Assembly (NCBI RefSeq): GCF_900142105.1 | Contig: NZ_FQZS01000021.1 | Location: forward strand, 1 to 60,679 | From: Lutispora thermophila DSM 19022 | GTDB lineage: Bacteria; Bacillota; Clostridia; Lutisporales; Lutisporaceae | Reading direction: 5' to 3' | DNA: 60,679 nucleotides | Shown here: positions 34,343 through 49,868 of the stretch, piece by piece | Numbering within the stretch: position 1 is the stretch's first letter | Layout of the letters: the number at the start of each line of letters is the position of its first letter | Notes under the pieces: generated by a model | Told to the model about the DNA's origin: nothing | The model's input: the letters and a program-made list of their open reading frames with translations, nothing else | Databases searched by the model: none | Translations under genes and position numbers: made by a program

Positions 34343-36490
34343 TTAATAATATATTTTTAACATCTTAATTTGATTTTCTTTTACAAATTCCTTTGTTTTC
34401 TCAATGTCGTAAATATAATCAAACAACTGTTTTCTTCTTAATTCCTGCGGTAAATACCTTTGAAATTTTGATGTAGCAATATCAGGTACTCTTTCAATTA
34501 ATTCTTTTATTTTTTCTTTATCAAAATAATCTGGATTAGTCCTAATCTTGTTTATTTCTTCCGATATAATATCTAAATTGATTTTAAATTCTTTATCCCT
34601 GCATCTAAGTTTAAATCCCTTCCAATTTACTCCTACGATATCATAAAAACTATTAATTAAAGATAATGCTGTTGCCAACGTATAATTTACTCTATTCCCG
34701 GCATATGTATAAAAAATATAATCATCTTTATTTTCTTCAATAATTATTTTATCTTTTTCTAATCCGAAACTTCTTGCTTCATAACGAATTTCATTTAACA
34801 AATCAAGTTCTGTCTTATTTAAAAAATTGAATGCCTCATTGGACGTTAATACATTTAAATACTCTTGAGCCAATTCAAATGATACAAAACCACCCTCAGA
34901 CATCCATTTAGGGGGGCGTGCATATTCGGCTTCAGTAACATGTATAATATATCTATCATAGTCAATTTTATCTGTTTGCCAGCATCTACCCGCAAGCACG
35001 AACTGAAAATTATCTCCTAATGCATTTACAAACCATCTTTCTAAACTTCCTATGGGACGATTCTTATATTTAACTGTAAACTCTTTATTGGTATCAAAAG
35101 AAGAGTACAGGGTTATAAAATTCCTTCCACCAAATTTCTTTTCAGTTTCAGCATCAATATATATCTTTCCTCTTTCAAACATCAAATACTTGTTCTCCAG
35201 CATATACTTAACTAAAGACATAAAATCTTCTTGAGTTATTTCAGAAAATGAATAAACATTCTTGAATAATTTATAAATGGATTCTAAGTCAGTTCCTAAA
35301 GTTGATAAAGTAATTGCTAATATTTGTTGAAACAATATATCATAAGCCTTTTTTACAAGAAAAACATCTTCTACCCATCCTCTAATTGCTAAGTTCAATA
35401 TTGCAATAGATAAAACAAGTTTTTCCTTATTGGTAGGGAAAAAAACAAAATGAGCAATACTGTTTTCTCTTCGTCCCGTTCTACCAAGTCTCTGCAAGAA
35501 AGAAGATACGGAATTTGGTGAATCTAATTGCAAAACTATATCAAGGTCTCCAATATCTATACCAAGTTCCAGTGTGCTTGTTGCTATTATAGCAGTATTA
35601 TTGCCTAACTTAAATTTTTCTTCTGCAATTTCTCTAAAATATTTATTAATAGATGAATGATGCACGTGACAATCTATACCACTTCTTTCAATAAGCAGTT
35701 TTAATTCTTCTGCTGCTGTTCTGCTGTTTGAAAAGAACAGTGCTTTTTTCCCAAAAATCCTTTTCGCAATCTCTTTCTGAAAATCATCTTTTGTCTCATC
35801 CACATACTTGATTTCAATTTTTTTAGGTTTCTTTTCTCTTGGAGGACTAATTACTATTCCTTCCCGACTACTGCTTCCCTGCATCCACTTTAAAATTTCA
35901 TGCGGATTTCCTACTGTTGCTGAAAGACCTATTCGTTGTATATCGAATTTTGAAAATGATTGTATTCTTTCAACTACAGCCATAAGATGTATACCTCTTT
36001 CACTATCCGCAAATGCATGTATTTCATCTATTACTATAAATCTTATATTTTCAAATAGTTTCTTTTTATCAATTTTCTGGCTCATTAAAATTACTTCAAG
36101 GGACTCGGGGGTAATCATTAAAATTTGAGAAGGATTCTTATAGAACTTTTTCTTTTCGCTACTTTCTACATCCCCATGCCACTTAAAAACACCTGAATAT
36201 ACAAAAGAAGAAAGTTTTTTAAGCCTTTCTTCCTGATTATTTAATAGTGCTTTTATTGGTGATACATAAATTATGGATATAGGTTCTAAATTCTCTGTAT
36301 ATACTACATTTAATACAGGTAAAAAAGCGGCTTCTGTTTTGCCTCCGGCAGTGGGTGCAAGAATAATGGCATTTTTACCACTTATAATTTCAGGGAAACT
36401 CAACTCTTGCACCGGCGTTAGATTTCTCCACCCCAATTTTGTTACAATACCATTTTTAATTGGCTCACATAAGAGATTAAAGTTACTCAT
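34343..36490 (-). CDS. brxHI: BREX helicase BrxHI (Lhr-like DEAD/DEAH helicase)
   Basis: A 715-residue superfamily 2 helicase with motif Q/I region (LTPVQELSFP, LAPTAGGKTEAA), motif II IDEIHAF (DEIH box), motif III GLSATVG, then motif V STLELGIDIGDLD and VI QRLGRTGRR. The size and motif variants match the Lhr-like helicase called BrxHI in BREX types 2 and 6. It follows brxD by 11 bp and overlaps nothing. In the BREX model it is required for defence but its precise step is unknown. Confidence 0.85.
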   Translation of the reverse strand: MSNFNLLCEPIKNGIVTKLGWRNLTPVQELSFPEIISGKNAIILAPTAGGKTEAAFLPVLNVVYTENLEPISIIYVSPIKALLNNQEERLKKLSSFVYSGVFKWHGDVESSEKKKFYKNPSQILMITPESLEVILMSQKIDKKKLFENIRFIVIDEIHAFADSERGIHLMAVVERIQSFSKFDIQRIGLSATVGNPHEILKWMQGSSSREGIVISPPREKKPKKIEIKYVDETKDDFQKEIAKRIFGKKALFFSNSRTAAEELKLLIERSGIDCHVHHSSINKYFREIAEEKFKLGNNTAIIATSTLELGIDIGDLDIVLQLDSPNSVSSFLQRLGRTGRRENSIAHFVFFPTNKEKLVLSIAILNLAIRGWVEDVFLVKKAYDILFQQILAITLSTLGTDLESIYKLFKNVYSFSEITQEDFMSLVKYMLENKYLMFERGKIYIDAETEKKFGGRNFITLYSSFDTNKEFTVKYKNRPIGSLERWFVNALGDNFQFVLAGRCWQTDKIDYDRYIIHVTEAEYARPPKWMSEGGFVSFELAQEYLNVLTSNEAFNFLNKTELDLLNEIRYEARSFGLEKDKIIIEENKDDYIFYTYAGNRVNYTLATALSLINSFYDIVGVNWKGFKLRCRDKEFKINLDIISEEINKIRTNPDYFDKEKIKELIERVPDIATSKFQRYLPQELRRKQLFDYIYDIEKTKEFVKENQIKMLKIYY

Positions 36491-36501
36491 ATTCCTACCA
36501 C

Positions 36502-37782
36502 CTAAAAGTTAACTATGTGTGCAGTTTCCTTTTCTACTTCAACTGCTTTATTTATTAATTCATCATTAAATTTAAACTGCTCTTCAGGTATATAGTCATC
36601 ATACATCTGTGCCTTGTCTAATATATCAACAAAAACCCTTAAATAACCTCTTGGACCTACCCTGATTTCTCCTCCAAAACCTGAAGTCACTTCCTTGACA
36701 AGTTTCTCAATAAAATGTTCCGTAATTTTTAAGTCTGGGCTCCAATTATAAACTTGTCCATGTATCTGCTTTACTTTTTTAGATACCTGAATTAATTTAT
36801 CGTTATTAAATTTCTCAAGATAAATTAATGGTTGTCTTAAATTCCTATGTTTATCATCTTTTTCCACTTTTACTCTTTGATAAATAGGTTCATAACTCTT
36901 AAAACCTTTCTCACTTTCCATCAACTCGTCAGTACCAGTATATAGAAAATAACAATTTGGAAATCCATTTCTATCTGTTTCATCAATGAAAAGCCTTAAA
37001 TTTTCATATGCCTGGTCTCTCATATCTTTTCGTGGAAGTTTTTGCACTGTTTCAACTTCATCCAATATTATCACAAGACCTTCATAACCTGTGCTTTTTA
37101 TCATATGAAGCAATGCTCTAAAAAACTCAAATGAGTTTTCCCTTTTTACAGAACCAGTTACACCAAGTTTTCTCTTTATTTCTATACCTATATTCTCACC
37201 TTTTAACCACCCTACTGCAGCCTGTGCTAATATAGTGTCGCCTTTATATTTAGCATCATAAAATGCCCGTATGGCATTAGCAAATGAAGATGCTATTGAA
37301 CCTACAACGAGCAACTCCTCATTTATCTTTTTATTCATAGCCTTTTTAAACTCTTCCTCATTATCCTCAGGTGATATTCCTTCAATTGCTGAAACTTTAT
37401 CCTCCAAGTCTAAAAGCCATTCTTCAAGGATTACAGAAAAAGCAGGTATTTTCTTATTATCTGCTACTCTTAATCCACCCATTATTTTTCTATATAATTC
37501 CTCAAAGTTATGTAATGGGGCTTCAGATGATATAACAACAGAAGATACAACAAAATTCTTGCTAAATGCCATTTCTCTTACTGCTGTACTAAAAAATGTT
37601 TTACCTGAACCATAATCACCTATAATAAATTTAAATGCACTTTTATCTTTTCTTACATATTCCAACTGACTTTCAATCTCTTTTAATTCATCATCAATAC
37701 CAACAGCAATATATTCTGTTCCTTCCGCTGGAACTGTACCATTTCGAAGTGCATTTATTATATCTTTAAGAACTTCACTCAT
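36502..37782 (-). CDS. brxD: BREX ATP-binding protein BrxD
   Basis: A 426-residue ATPase. The N-terminus (DIINALRNGTVPAEGTEYIAVG) and Walker A FIIGDYGSGKTFF, with Walker B GLVIILDEVETVQKLP, match the BrxD family of BREX types 2 and 6. The start at 37782 (MSEVLKDI) is chosen because GGAGG lies 8 nt upstream and the ATG overlaps the pglZ stop by 8 bp; a further upstream start would lie deep inside pglZ. It is followed at once by brxHI, the usual order. Confidence 0.87.
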   Translation of the reverse strand: MSEVLKDIINALRNGTVPAEGTEYIAVGIDDELKEIESQLEYVRKDKSAFKFIIGDYGSGKTFFSTAVREMAFSKNFVVSSVVISSEAPLHNFEELYRKIMGGLRVADNKKIPAFSVILEEWLLDLEDKVSAIEGISPEDNEEEFKKAMNKKINEELLVVGSIASSFANAIRAFYDAKYKGDTILAQAAVGWLKGENIGIEIKRKLGVTGSVKRENSFEFFRALLHMIKSTGYEGLVIILDEVETVQKLPRKDMRDQAYENLRLFIDETDRNGFPNCYFLYTGTDELMESEKGFKSYEPIYQRVKVEKDDKHRNLRQPLIYLEKFNNDKLIQVSKKVKQIHGQVYNWSPDLKITEHFIEKLVKEVTSGFGGEIRVGPRGYLRVFVDILDKAQMYDDYIPEEQFKFNDELINKAVEVEKETAHIVNF

Positions 37783-40249
37783 TCCATCCACCTCCAAAGA
37801 GATTTTCAGTATTAATTTTATAAACAATAAACTCTCCTGCCGACGTTGTATCTATTATATTAATTCCTGCCCCCTGCAATTTCCTAATAAATCTTCTCAA
37901 CATACCATCAATCAATCCTGCATTCCCAAATTGATTCTTAAATATTTTTTCAATATCCTTTGTATTAAGAGTATTAAATCTGTATAAATTAGTTAAAAAT
38001 ACATGCTCTTTATCACTAATTTTGAATGGCAATTTCAGTTTCTTGCCATCATAAAAGATTATTGTTTCTCCGGTGCTATCTATTGTTTTAGTTACTGTAT
38101 ACGAAGTAAACTTACTACTTGATAACGGTCTAGCGTATATAAATGGAACAATTACTTCTTCAATACTGCACCCACCATGACTGTAAAAATCCCTTTCTCC
38201 TCCACCAAGGTAATATCCTCTGTTAGTATAAGATAATATATAGTTATCAAGTACTATACCATCTTCAAGTTCTACATAGTTTTCTGATTCTAAAAATCTT
38301 GGTTTCACAGTTGTTAAGCCAACAACATCTTTAAGATTTATATATTCATCTACACGCATCATGCCGTGGTCTGATGTTATTACTATACTTGCATTATCAG
38401 GTATCTTGTTAATAAGTGTCTTTATGCTATTTTCAAAAACTTTTTCCTGCTTAGCATAAAACATATACAAATCCTCTGTAGCCCTATGCCCGTCTTTATC
38501 AAACATATTATATATAAATATATTAATCTTTTTATCTAGGAGCAAGTTACCTTCAATATCATCCTGCTTCAAATAGGATTCAGATTTAGTCACAAACGTT
38601 ACATTTTCTTTATTATTGTCTAAAATACTCTTGTATATGGCTTCCCTAGATATCGCTGTAATAGACGGCAAAAGTGAGAAAGAAGATTTAATACTTGTTT
38701 CACGGTTTAACAAAATATCTTTAAAATACTTATAAACTACATTAACCCATGCGTCATATCTCATTCCATCAAAAATAATGATAAATATCTTATCGTCATT
38801 CAAATCTATTATCTTTTCAATATCGTTACTTAATATCGGTCTCGATGGACCATAATCAGATGATGTCCACGACTTATAATTTTTGATATAAAATTCCGCA
38901 AAAGTTTTTCTAAACTTGTTTAAAATATTGCTAATTCTTCTATCTAAAGCAGCATATCTACCCTTCTCTATTATATTCCATTCATCAGAAAATCTAATTT
39001 TACTTAATAGATACTGTAAATTTGATAATTTATCTCTATATAAGTCCACCCAATCCGTATATAGATTTAAACCAGTTATTTTTACAGAATCTTTTTCAAT
39101 TAATTCTACAAGGTACATAAGTTCAAAAAAATCATTAAAAAAACTCTTTACCTTATTTGTATTTTCAGTAGCATAAGGTATATCTTTTAGTGTTTCTTTT
39201 ACTTCCTGAAGATTCTCCAAACTGTATTTATAGACTTTTTTTAGTCCTTCAATATTAAAGTCCTTTAGTACATTTCTAATCCCGTCTAAAACGCAAATAT
39301 AAGAAGTAATATTTTCTTTAATAAATTGTATATGGTTCTGTTCTACAGAATACAAGTTTATTCCTGAATCCAATATCCATTTTTCTGCTTTATCTTTCAT
39401 AGAGACAAATAATTTCTTGTCTTTCTTTTCAATAATCTTAACCTGCGTAACCAAGTACTTATAATACCTTTCAAATGCTTCCACTTTGAGAAATTCTATT
39501 CCTATAGCCTTTTTTACATTGTCACTATTTAATTTGTTGAAAAAATCTAATATGTAGCAAGTCCACATCAGTTTCTCAAACTCGTTAAATATCCCTTGTT
39601 TTATCACGCTGTGCATGAGTTCCCCGCCATTGTCATAAAAGACTTTACAAAGCAGTTCATTTATATCTGTTTCACAATTTTTTTGATTAATTTTACCGTG
39701 CAATTCTAATACATTTTTATAAAATATGTAACAGTCAGCATCTCCATCAATCAATGTAGCATCCATGTCAAATAAGGCAGATAGGACTATCCTATCCACC
39801 TCCTCCATGTTAATTATTTTTTTCTTAAATTTCTTTCTATAGTGGATAAGTTCATTAAAGATATTTCTCACATCAGAAACATTGTAGTTATTAATTCTTT
39901 CATGCCATAATAAGTCTTCTTCTACATTATCTAAAACATCTTTTATATCTATATTATTTACTCTTCCACCATCTGCTCTCTTAATAAAGTCTTGGAGTTT
40001 CTCAAGTAATCCTTCATTTTTTAGGGCAAATATATATCTATCCTCACATTTATGTTTTATATGTTCGTAATAGGCTCTAAAAATTACATTTTCTTCAACA
40101 GAGACTAATTTATATGGATAGATATAAACATTAATCTCATCACAGCCATCCAAAACACCATTTTTATCAAGAAACATCATAAAGGGCTTTGAAAATGTAG
40201 TCTTTTTTTCTATAAACTTACTAAGATAATACTTATAACTATCCTCCAT
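37775..40249 (-). CDS. pglZ: BREX phosphatase-like protein PglZ
   Basis: An 824-residue protein with the alkaline-phosphatase-superfamily PglZ domain in the second half: IFIIIFDGMRYDAW (about residue 495), SLLPSITAISREA, then SIVITSDHGMMRVDEY and FYSHGGCSIEEVIVPF, which hold the metal-binding Asp and His residues. The first 470 residues are helical, as in the family. PglZ is the hallmark protein shared by all BREX types. It starts after AAAGGAGGGC and lies between brxC and brxD in one operon. Confidence 0.92.
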   Translation of the reverse strand: MEDSYKYYLSKFIEKKTTFSKPFMMFLDKNGVLDGCDEINVYIYPYKLVSVEENVIFRAYYEHIKHKCEDRYIFALKNEGLLEKLQDFIKRADGGRVNNIDIKDVLDNVEEDLLWHERINNYNVSDVRNIFNELIHYRKKFKKKIINMEEVDRIVLSALFDMDATLIDGDADCYIFYKNVLELHGKINQKNCETDINELLCKVFYDNGGELMHSVIKQGIFNEFEKLMWTCYILDFFNKLNSDNVKKAIGIEFLKVEAFERYYKYLVTQVKIIEKKDKKLFVSMKDKAEKWILDSGINLYSVEQNHIQFIKENITSYICVLDGIRNVLKDFNIEGLKKVYKYSLENLQEVKETLKDIPYATENTNKVKSFFNDFFELMYLVELIEKDSVKITGLNLYTDWVDLYRDKLSNLQYLLSKIRFSDEWNIIEKGRYAALDRRISNILNKFRKTFAEFYIKNYKSWTSSDYGPSRPILSNDIEKIIDLNDDKIFIIIFDGMRYDAWVNVVYKYFKDILLNRETSIKSSFSLLPSITAISREAIYKSILDNNKENVTFVTKSESYLKQDDIEGNLLLDKKINIFIYNMFDKDGHRATEDLYMFYAKQEKVFENSIKTLINKIPDNASIVITSDHGMMRVDEYINLKDVVGLTTVKPRFLESENYVELEDGIVLDNYILSYTNRGYYLGGGERDFYSHGGCSIEEVIVPFIYARPLSSSKFTSYTVTKTIDSTGETIIFYDGKKLKLPFKISDKEHVFLTNLYRFNTLNTKDIEKIFKNQFGNAGLIDGMLRRFIRKLQGAGINIIDTTSAGEFIVYKINTENLFGGGWNE

Positions 40250-40273
40250 AATAGCCCTCCTTTATACATATGC

Positions 40274-44890
<4,617 letters not shown>

Positions 44891-44894
<4 letters not shown>

Positions 44895-45673
44895 TTAACC
44901 ACCTTCTCAACTAACTGTTCAAGGTTTTCATAACTAAATTGGTATTGGGAATTATCTCCCATTACATAATTTTCAATATATCCTTCATCCATCATCCACT
45001 TTAGATATTTATTAATCAAAGGTTCACCCATTAAAAAATATTTAAATACTTCTGCATTGAATAGTACGTCTGCTCTCGGCATCTTATTATCTCTGATTTT
45101 TCTAAACTCATAGTATAAACAAAAAACAAGCGCTTCGTTAGTAGGCCTAATGTTCCAATTCAACTTATACCTTTTTTCATTAGAAACTTTATCATTAACT
45201 GCATTTAACACCCCAAAATCCTTTAGTATGTTAACGACAACATTAAAAGTTTTTTCAACTGAACTATCCTTTGCATCAGGCATTCTTATTCTGAAGTACT
45301 CAAGTAAATCCTTGCTTGAAATCTCACCCGGCAGGTCTCCTTTAGCAAATGATTTTACACATTCGCCGACACAAATATGTTTTATACAGGTAATATAATA
45401 AAGGACTTCTTTTTTAGACTGGTAATTAGTTATTTCATTTATAAACTTCAGTAAAGGAGTATAAATTATATCGTTTCCTTCAGTTTCAATAAAACGCTCA
45501 AAGAATCTCCTCCTGTACTTCAGTGACGCCTTTTCTCCAAAGGGCATCACTGATTCAACATACTGCCTTACTGACTCTTTATTTCTATCCTGCTCTATAA
45601 ACCTTATACAATCTAGTGTCTCTTCTACCGGCACCCTTTCTGATAAAGGTAAGAACTTTTGTAAAGCATTCAT
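44891..45673 (-). CDS. BrxA-like protein (DUF1819-like)
   Basis: A protein of about 260 residues. A helical region (RYRRRFFERFIETEG-like segment, then EVLYYITCIKHICVGECVKSFA and FRIRMPDAKDSSVEKTFNVVVNILKDFGVLN) has the layout of BrxA/DUF1819, a DNA-binding BREX protein with winged-helix domains. The tail looks like another winged helix. The start at 45673 (MNALQKF) follows GAAGGTGATAAAG; the track of upstream codons begins with a TTG without such a site. It is longer than typical BrxA (about 200 aa), so BrxE or an unrelated protein remains possible. Confidence 0.55.
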
Positions 45674-45703
45674 CTTTATCACCTTCAATCCATTGTAAGT
45701 AAA

Positions 45704-48700
45704 CTATTTTCTAAAAGCCTTCTTAATCTGACTATTAAAAATCTCTATATAATCTTCTTTATCTTTAATATTAAGTCCTTCAAATAATTTCAATATATCT
45801 CTTGCTTTCTTCTCGTTTGGATTAATTTCTGTATATTCTTTTATAGCATCAATAAAATATTCTTTATGAATCTCATCATCCCATTCGGATAAACCATAGT
45901 AATTATTGTCATAGTATTTCACAAGTTCCTTTGGTTCTTTGTCTGCATTTATATTTTTAATATAACTACTCCACGTATCAGCAAATTTATTTAATGCTTC
46001 TTTCACTATGTCTTTTGATTTTTTAGTAGGATTATCTTTTCTCATAATGTTCATAAGTTCTTCAAAGTTGCCATACAGGGTTTTAAGAGCATCTCTAATT
46101 TCCATAATATTCATATATTTTTTTGCACTAGTCAAAATTTCTATAGTGCCTTTTTTTAAATGCTCATTAATTGCATTAAATAGTTGTAAAAAGTTATAAA
46201 ACTTCCACGGTTCATTTGTAGCATATTCTTTAATATATTTTTGACGTAAAGTAACAAGGTCAGAATATTTAACTTCATACATATCTGCTATATGTTCAAG
46301 AGACTTATTATTAACAACATGCTCTTCTATAAACCTATCGACTGTAATTACTTTTTCCAATTTTTCCTTATTTGTTCTATAGGTAATATCAGGTTTTTCG
46401 CATAAAAATTTTTCAATAATTTCTATTTCATCTTCCTCCATACTATATATTCTATATATAGCATCATTTAAGTATTTTTCAGTTTCTTTTATTTCTACTT
46501 TAATTTCTTCAATTTCTTCTAACGCCTTTATATAGTTGGACACCACATCTGTAGTTAAATTAAACTTTATACTGTTTATTTTTTGATTTAATTCTATTAT
46601 TTTTTTAACTTTCTCATTTATTATTGGCAATTCATTTGAATTAATTAAAGGTATGGGCAATTCCTTTAATACAACTGGTTTCACTTCTGCATATAATTTA
46701 TTGTTTTCCTGAACTATTAATTTATAGTATGCATTCATTAGGTTAGAATTCAAAATTGCTGTTATATACTCTTCAGAGTAAATCATTTTGACATCTTCTT
46801 TTAAAACAATGTCTATAATACTATTTAAGTTATAATAATTATCTTCGTCTATTGTTGCTATTAGACTATCACCAGTCTGTCTGCAAAGAATTTTCTTAGT
46901 CTCAAATTGTTCTGGACTTCTTGGCCAATGTAATTCAAACCATCTAATAATTCCTTTTTTTGCTTCTCTTCTGCTACTTAACTGAACCTTATATTTTTCA
47001 AGATGCTTGAGAGTTTTTTCACAATTTGCAACATCCGTATCTTTATTTATATATAAAACATATTTATCCGCATATGATATTGAATATTTATTTATATTAC
47101 TTCCAACTAATACCTTTCTCAATAACCTTTTATCCAACTCTTCGATTTGATTTAAATTAACTACAAATGCCTTATCATTTCCGCTTGCTATTCCTACAGC
47201 GACATATTTACATATATCATCAAGTTTCTTATGATTAGATTTTATTTTAAGAATCAAATTAATTAAATCTTCTCTAATTAATAAAAATTTATACTGGTCT
47301 AGTTTTAAAAAAACACTTTGTTTAGTCTTTAAACTTAATTTATCAATGTTATCTATCTTTATTTTCTTCTCATAGTTATTAGCACAGTCACTAACATCTA
47401 AAAGATGTATTTCATTATTCAAATCAATCAAATTCTCTATAATTAATATCATTGTAGGATAAGAATTATCTTCGAATACATTTTCCCCCAAATATATTAT
47501 TGTTTTGATGGCAAAACTATCTAATAGATATTTTCTACATTTTGTATACTCATATTGAGTCAATAAAGAATTAGGAATGATTATTCCTAATTTTCCTTTT
47601 AGTTCTTTACTTGCTCGTGAAATAAAATAATTATAAACATCAATTGTTCTCATATGAACATCACTATATGTATTCATATAATATTTCTTAAGTGAATCAT
47701 CACTTAGTTTCGAACCATATGGCGGATTCCCAACTACATAATCATATTTTTTAGACCAAAATTCACAAAGTCTTACTAATTCTTCTGCCTTATCCCAACT
47801 CAATATATCTTGCCTTTGTATTCCAGCAATATCTTTATAATTTATCGTATAATAGAGTTTATTATGGTCTTCTAACTGCTGTTTTAAATCCTGCCAATCA
47901 TAATCTTCTTCCCATTTAATTAAACTGTCGCATTCCATAATATTTAGTTCATCTGTGAAGTTATCAAGGTCTTTTAGCAGCAGATTAATGGTAGTTAACT
48001 GCACTGCAAAACTATCTATGTCCGCTCCAAAAATACAATGCTTTAGGATATGGTAATGAATTCTATCCTTTACCCAGTATTCCTTACCTTTCATTTTTTT
48101 ATTTTTATAGACATAATCTACATCAGCATATTTTTCTCTTAACTTATCAATGCTTTCCTCAAACTTCTTCCTCAATATGTCATACGCCATAATTAGAAAA
48201 TGCCCGCTGCCACATGCAGGGTCTAACACAGAAACAAAAGGATTTTCTATCACATCTGCTTCTGCAACTGTATTGTTTAAAATATATTCAATAACAAAAT
48301 CGGGAGTATAAAATTGCCCAATTGCCTTACGGGTTTCCCTGTCCATAAATTTTTCATAAACATCACCTAGTATGTTCCCTTCCGCAGGAACATTAAAGTC
48401 AAATTTCGATGTATCGAGTTTTTCTATAATTTTTGCAACATTTTCCTCATAACTATAAATCGGTGTTTTTTTATACTCCTTGCTATCCAGCATAAATTTT
48501 AATTCGAGTTCCTGTTTAGTAGGATTTAACTTTTCGTATTTATCCTCTTTAAAAAGGGCAATATTTTTAAATGACTCCTTCATATCAGCAAAAGCAAACT
48601 TTAGCAGTTCTCCAAAAGTATAGTTGGAAATCAGGCTTATCCACCTATCTCTGCCCCTTGCAGATAATTTCTTGCCTATATTAGGGTCTTTTGGCTCTCC

Positions 48701-48997
48701 CATAATAAAATCTTCTTCGGGATTAAACATAAATCCTTTGTCTTCACATATCCTTATAAATAGCACTTTGTTTATAAGCGTATAAGAAGTCCTATGACAA
48801 AAATTCTCATTCCACTTTTCTTTGTCATCATTCTCTATACCATTTTCTCTATACTCTTTTTCAATAAAATTTCTAAAATCTTCGTTATTTTCATATTTAT
48901 ATGTAAAAAGTTCCTTGTATACAGAAACCATATCTCTGTGAATCTGTTTTAACTCATCTATTAAAGCATCCTTATTAAATCTAACTGTTTCACCCAT
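45704..48997 (-). CDS. pglX: BREX adenine-specific methyltransferase PglX
   Basis: A 1097-residue class-1-type methyltransferase. The region QFYTPDFVIEYIL leads to motif I DPACGSGHFLIMAYDIL and motif IV YVVGNPPYGSK, the gamma-class N6-adenine pattern. A long C-terminal part with RDV-type specificity-like and helical segments follows, and the N-terminal 200 residues form a helical domain. In BREX, PglX methylates one strand of a non-palindromic site to mark self DNA and is also needed for defence. It starts after TAAGGAGGTAGAACTCAA. Its N-terminal domain resembles the separate protein encoded just upstream. Confidence 0.9.
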   Translation of the reverse strand: MGETVRFNKDALIDELKQIHRDMVSVYKELFTYKYENNEDFRNFIEKEYRENGIENDDKEKWNENFCHRTSYTLINKVLFIRICEDKGFMFNPEEDFIMGEPKDPNIGKKLSARGRDRWISLISNYTFGELLKFAFADMKESFKNIALFKEDKYEKLNPTKQELELKFMLDSKEYKKTPIYSYEENVAKIIEKLDTSKFDFNVPAEGNILGDVYEKFMDRETRKAIGQFYTPDFVIEYILNNTVAEADVIENPFVSVLDPACGSGHFLIMAYDILRKKFEESIDKLREKYADVDYVYKNKKMKGKEYWVKDRIHYHILKHCIFGADIDSFAVQLTTINLLLKDLDNFTDELNIMECDSLIKWEEDYDWQDLKQQLEDHNKLYYTINYKDIAGIQRQDILSWDKAEELVRLCEFWSKKYDYVVGNPPYGSKLSDDSLKKYYMNTYSDVHMRTIDVYNYFISRASKELKGKLGIIIPNSLLTQYEYTKCRKYLLDSFAIKTIIYLGENVFEDNSYPTMILIIENLIDLNNEIHLLDVSDCANNYEKKIKIDNIDKLSLKTKQSVFLKLDQYKFLLIREDLINLILKIKSNHKKLDDICKYVAVGIASGNDKAFVVNLNQIEELDKRLLRKVLVGSNINKYSISYADKYVLYINKDTDVANCEKTLKHLEKYKVQLSSRREAKKGIIRWFELHWPRSPEQFETKKILCRQTGDSLIATIDEDNYYNLNSIIDIVLKEDVKMIYSEEYITAILNSNLMNAYYKLIVQENNKLYAEVKPVVLKELPIPLINSNELPIINEKVKKIIELNQKINSIKFNLTTDVVSNYIKALEEIEEIKVEIKETEKYLNDAIYRIYSMEEDEIEIIEKFLCEKPDITYRTNKEKLEKVITVDRFIEEHVVNNKSLEHIADMYEVKYSDLVTLRQKYIKEYATNEPWKFYNFLQLFNAINEHLKKGTIEILTSAKKYMNIMEIRDALKTLYGNFEELMNIMRKDNPTKKSKDIVKEALNKFADTWSSYIKNINADKEPKELVKYYDNNYYGLSEWDDEIHKEYFIDAIKEYTEINPNEKKARDILKLFEGLNIKDKEDYIEIFNSQIKKAFRK

Positions 48998-49012
48998 TTG
49001 AGTTCTACCTCC

Positions 49013-49624
49013 TTACCGTATTCCAAGGTTGTTTAACAAAAAGTCAATTGCAGGTGAAGGCAATAAATATTTCTGGAGATTCTCCCTTTCTTCAGAAGGA
49101 TAGATAGTTTCAACAACAGTTATAGCCGTATTGGGGTCCAGAGTTTTAAAATCATAATCCTTTAATAATTCCAAATAGTTATTCTCTCTATTATGAGAAG
49201 GATTGAAAACGCTTTTTAATCTTGAGTAATAATCATCATATGCTGTTTCTGCAAATGCCTCTCCTATCCCCTTTTCCCGTCTTAAATCATCACATGCAAA
49301 TTGAAATAATTTTACATAATCGTTTCTGAAGTTTTTGCTCATCTCTCTCCACTTTGATATACCTTCAGCATTAAGTTTAGAATTTATTTTTGGGTTTGTG
49401 TCTTCAATTAAACGAATCAAAATATACTTTAAAACAATATGTACAGCAATCTTTAATTCTATAAAACCTTTTATCTTATCTTTACTAACTCTTCCACGAT
49501 ATTCATTTAGAAATAACACATTTTCTGCGCTACCTGTTATTGAGCCTTTGATAGATTTTAAGATATTTTCTTTAAAACTCGTTAGAGTTTGTATAAATTT
49601 ATCTTTATTAGCACTTATATCCAT
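49013..49624 (-). CDS. Free-standing protein resembling the PglX N-terminal domain
   Basis: A protein of about 203 residues, helical. The stretch VLKYILIRLIEDTNP ... EGISKWREMSKNFRNDYVKLFQFACDDLRREKGIGEAF echoes the helical region of the adjacent PglX (LINKVLFIRICEDKGF ... GRDRWISLISNYTFGELLKFAFADMKESF). It has no methyltransferase motif. The start at 49624 follows GGCAGGAGGG. It is the first gene of the BREX operon, 15 bp before pglX. It may be a regulatory or specificity subunit, or the remnant of a duplicated pglX; the similarity is by eye and modest. Confidence 0.55.
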   Translation of the reverse strand: MDISANKDKFIQTLTSFKENILKSIKGSITGSAENVLFLNEYRGRVSKDKIKGFIELKIAVHIVLKYILIRLIEDTNPKINSKLNAEGISKWREMSKNFRNDYVKLFQFACDDLRREKGIGEAFAETAYDDYYSRLKSVFNPSHNRENNYLELLKDYDFKTLDPNTAITVVETIYPSEERENLQKYLLPSPAIDFLLNNLGIR

Positions 49625-49759
49625 AAAAACCCTCCTGCCCAAATTTAAATGTTAAAACTTTATAGTTTTGCATATATCTTTTATCGACTATTATAACTAT
49701 CTCAATTATATAATAAAAATTCGACAATAATAAATAGAATCCTTTTTTGATTTAGTAAA

Positions 49760-49804
49760 ATATGCAAAAGACACATACTATAAAAGCATGTGTCTTTTGC
49801 ATAT
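49760..49804 (-). terminator. Terminator between DUF2325 gene and BREX operon
   Basis: A perfect 17-bp inverted repeat, ATATGCAAAAGACACAT (49760-49776) and ATGTGTCTTTTGCATAT (49788-49804), follows the DUF2325 stop. It separates that gene from the BREX promoter region (49625-49760). Confidence 0.75.
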
Positions 49805-49868
49805 TAACCTTTCATAATAGAAATGTTATTCAGCAATCTCTTATGAAAGCACATTATTATTTGTTTAC

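Noticed and set aside
36502-37827. BrxD start at 37827
   Set aside because: This would overlap pglZ by 53 bp and has no ribosome binding site; the ATG at 37782 has GGAGG at the right distance.
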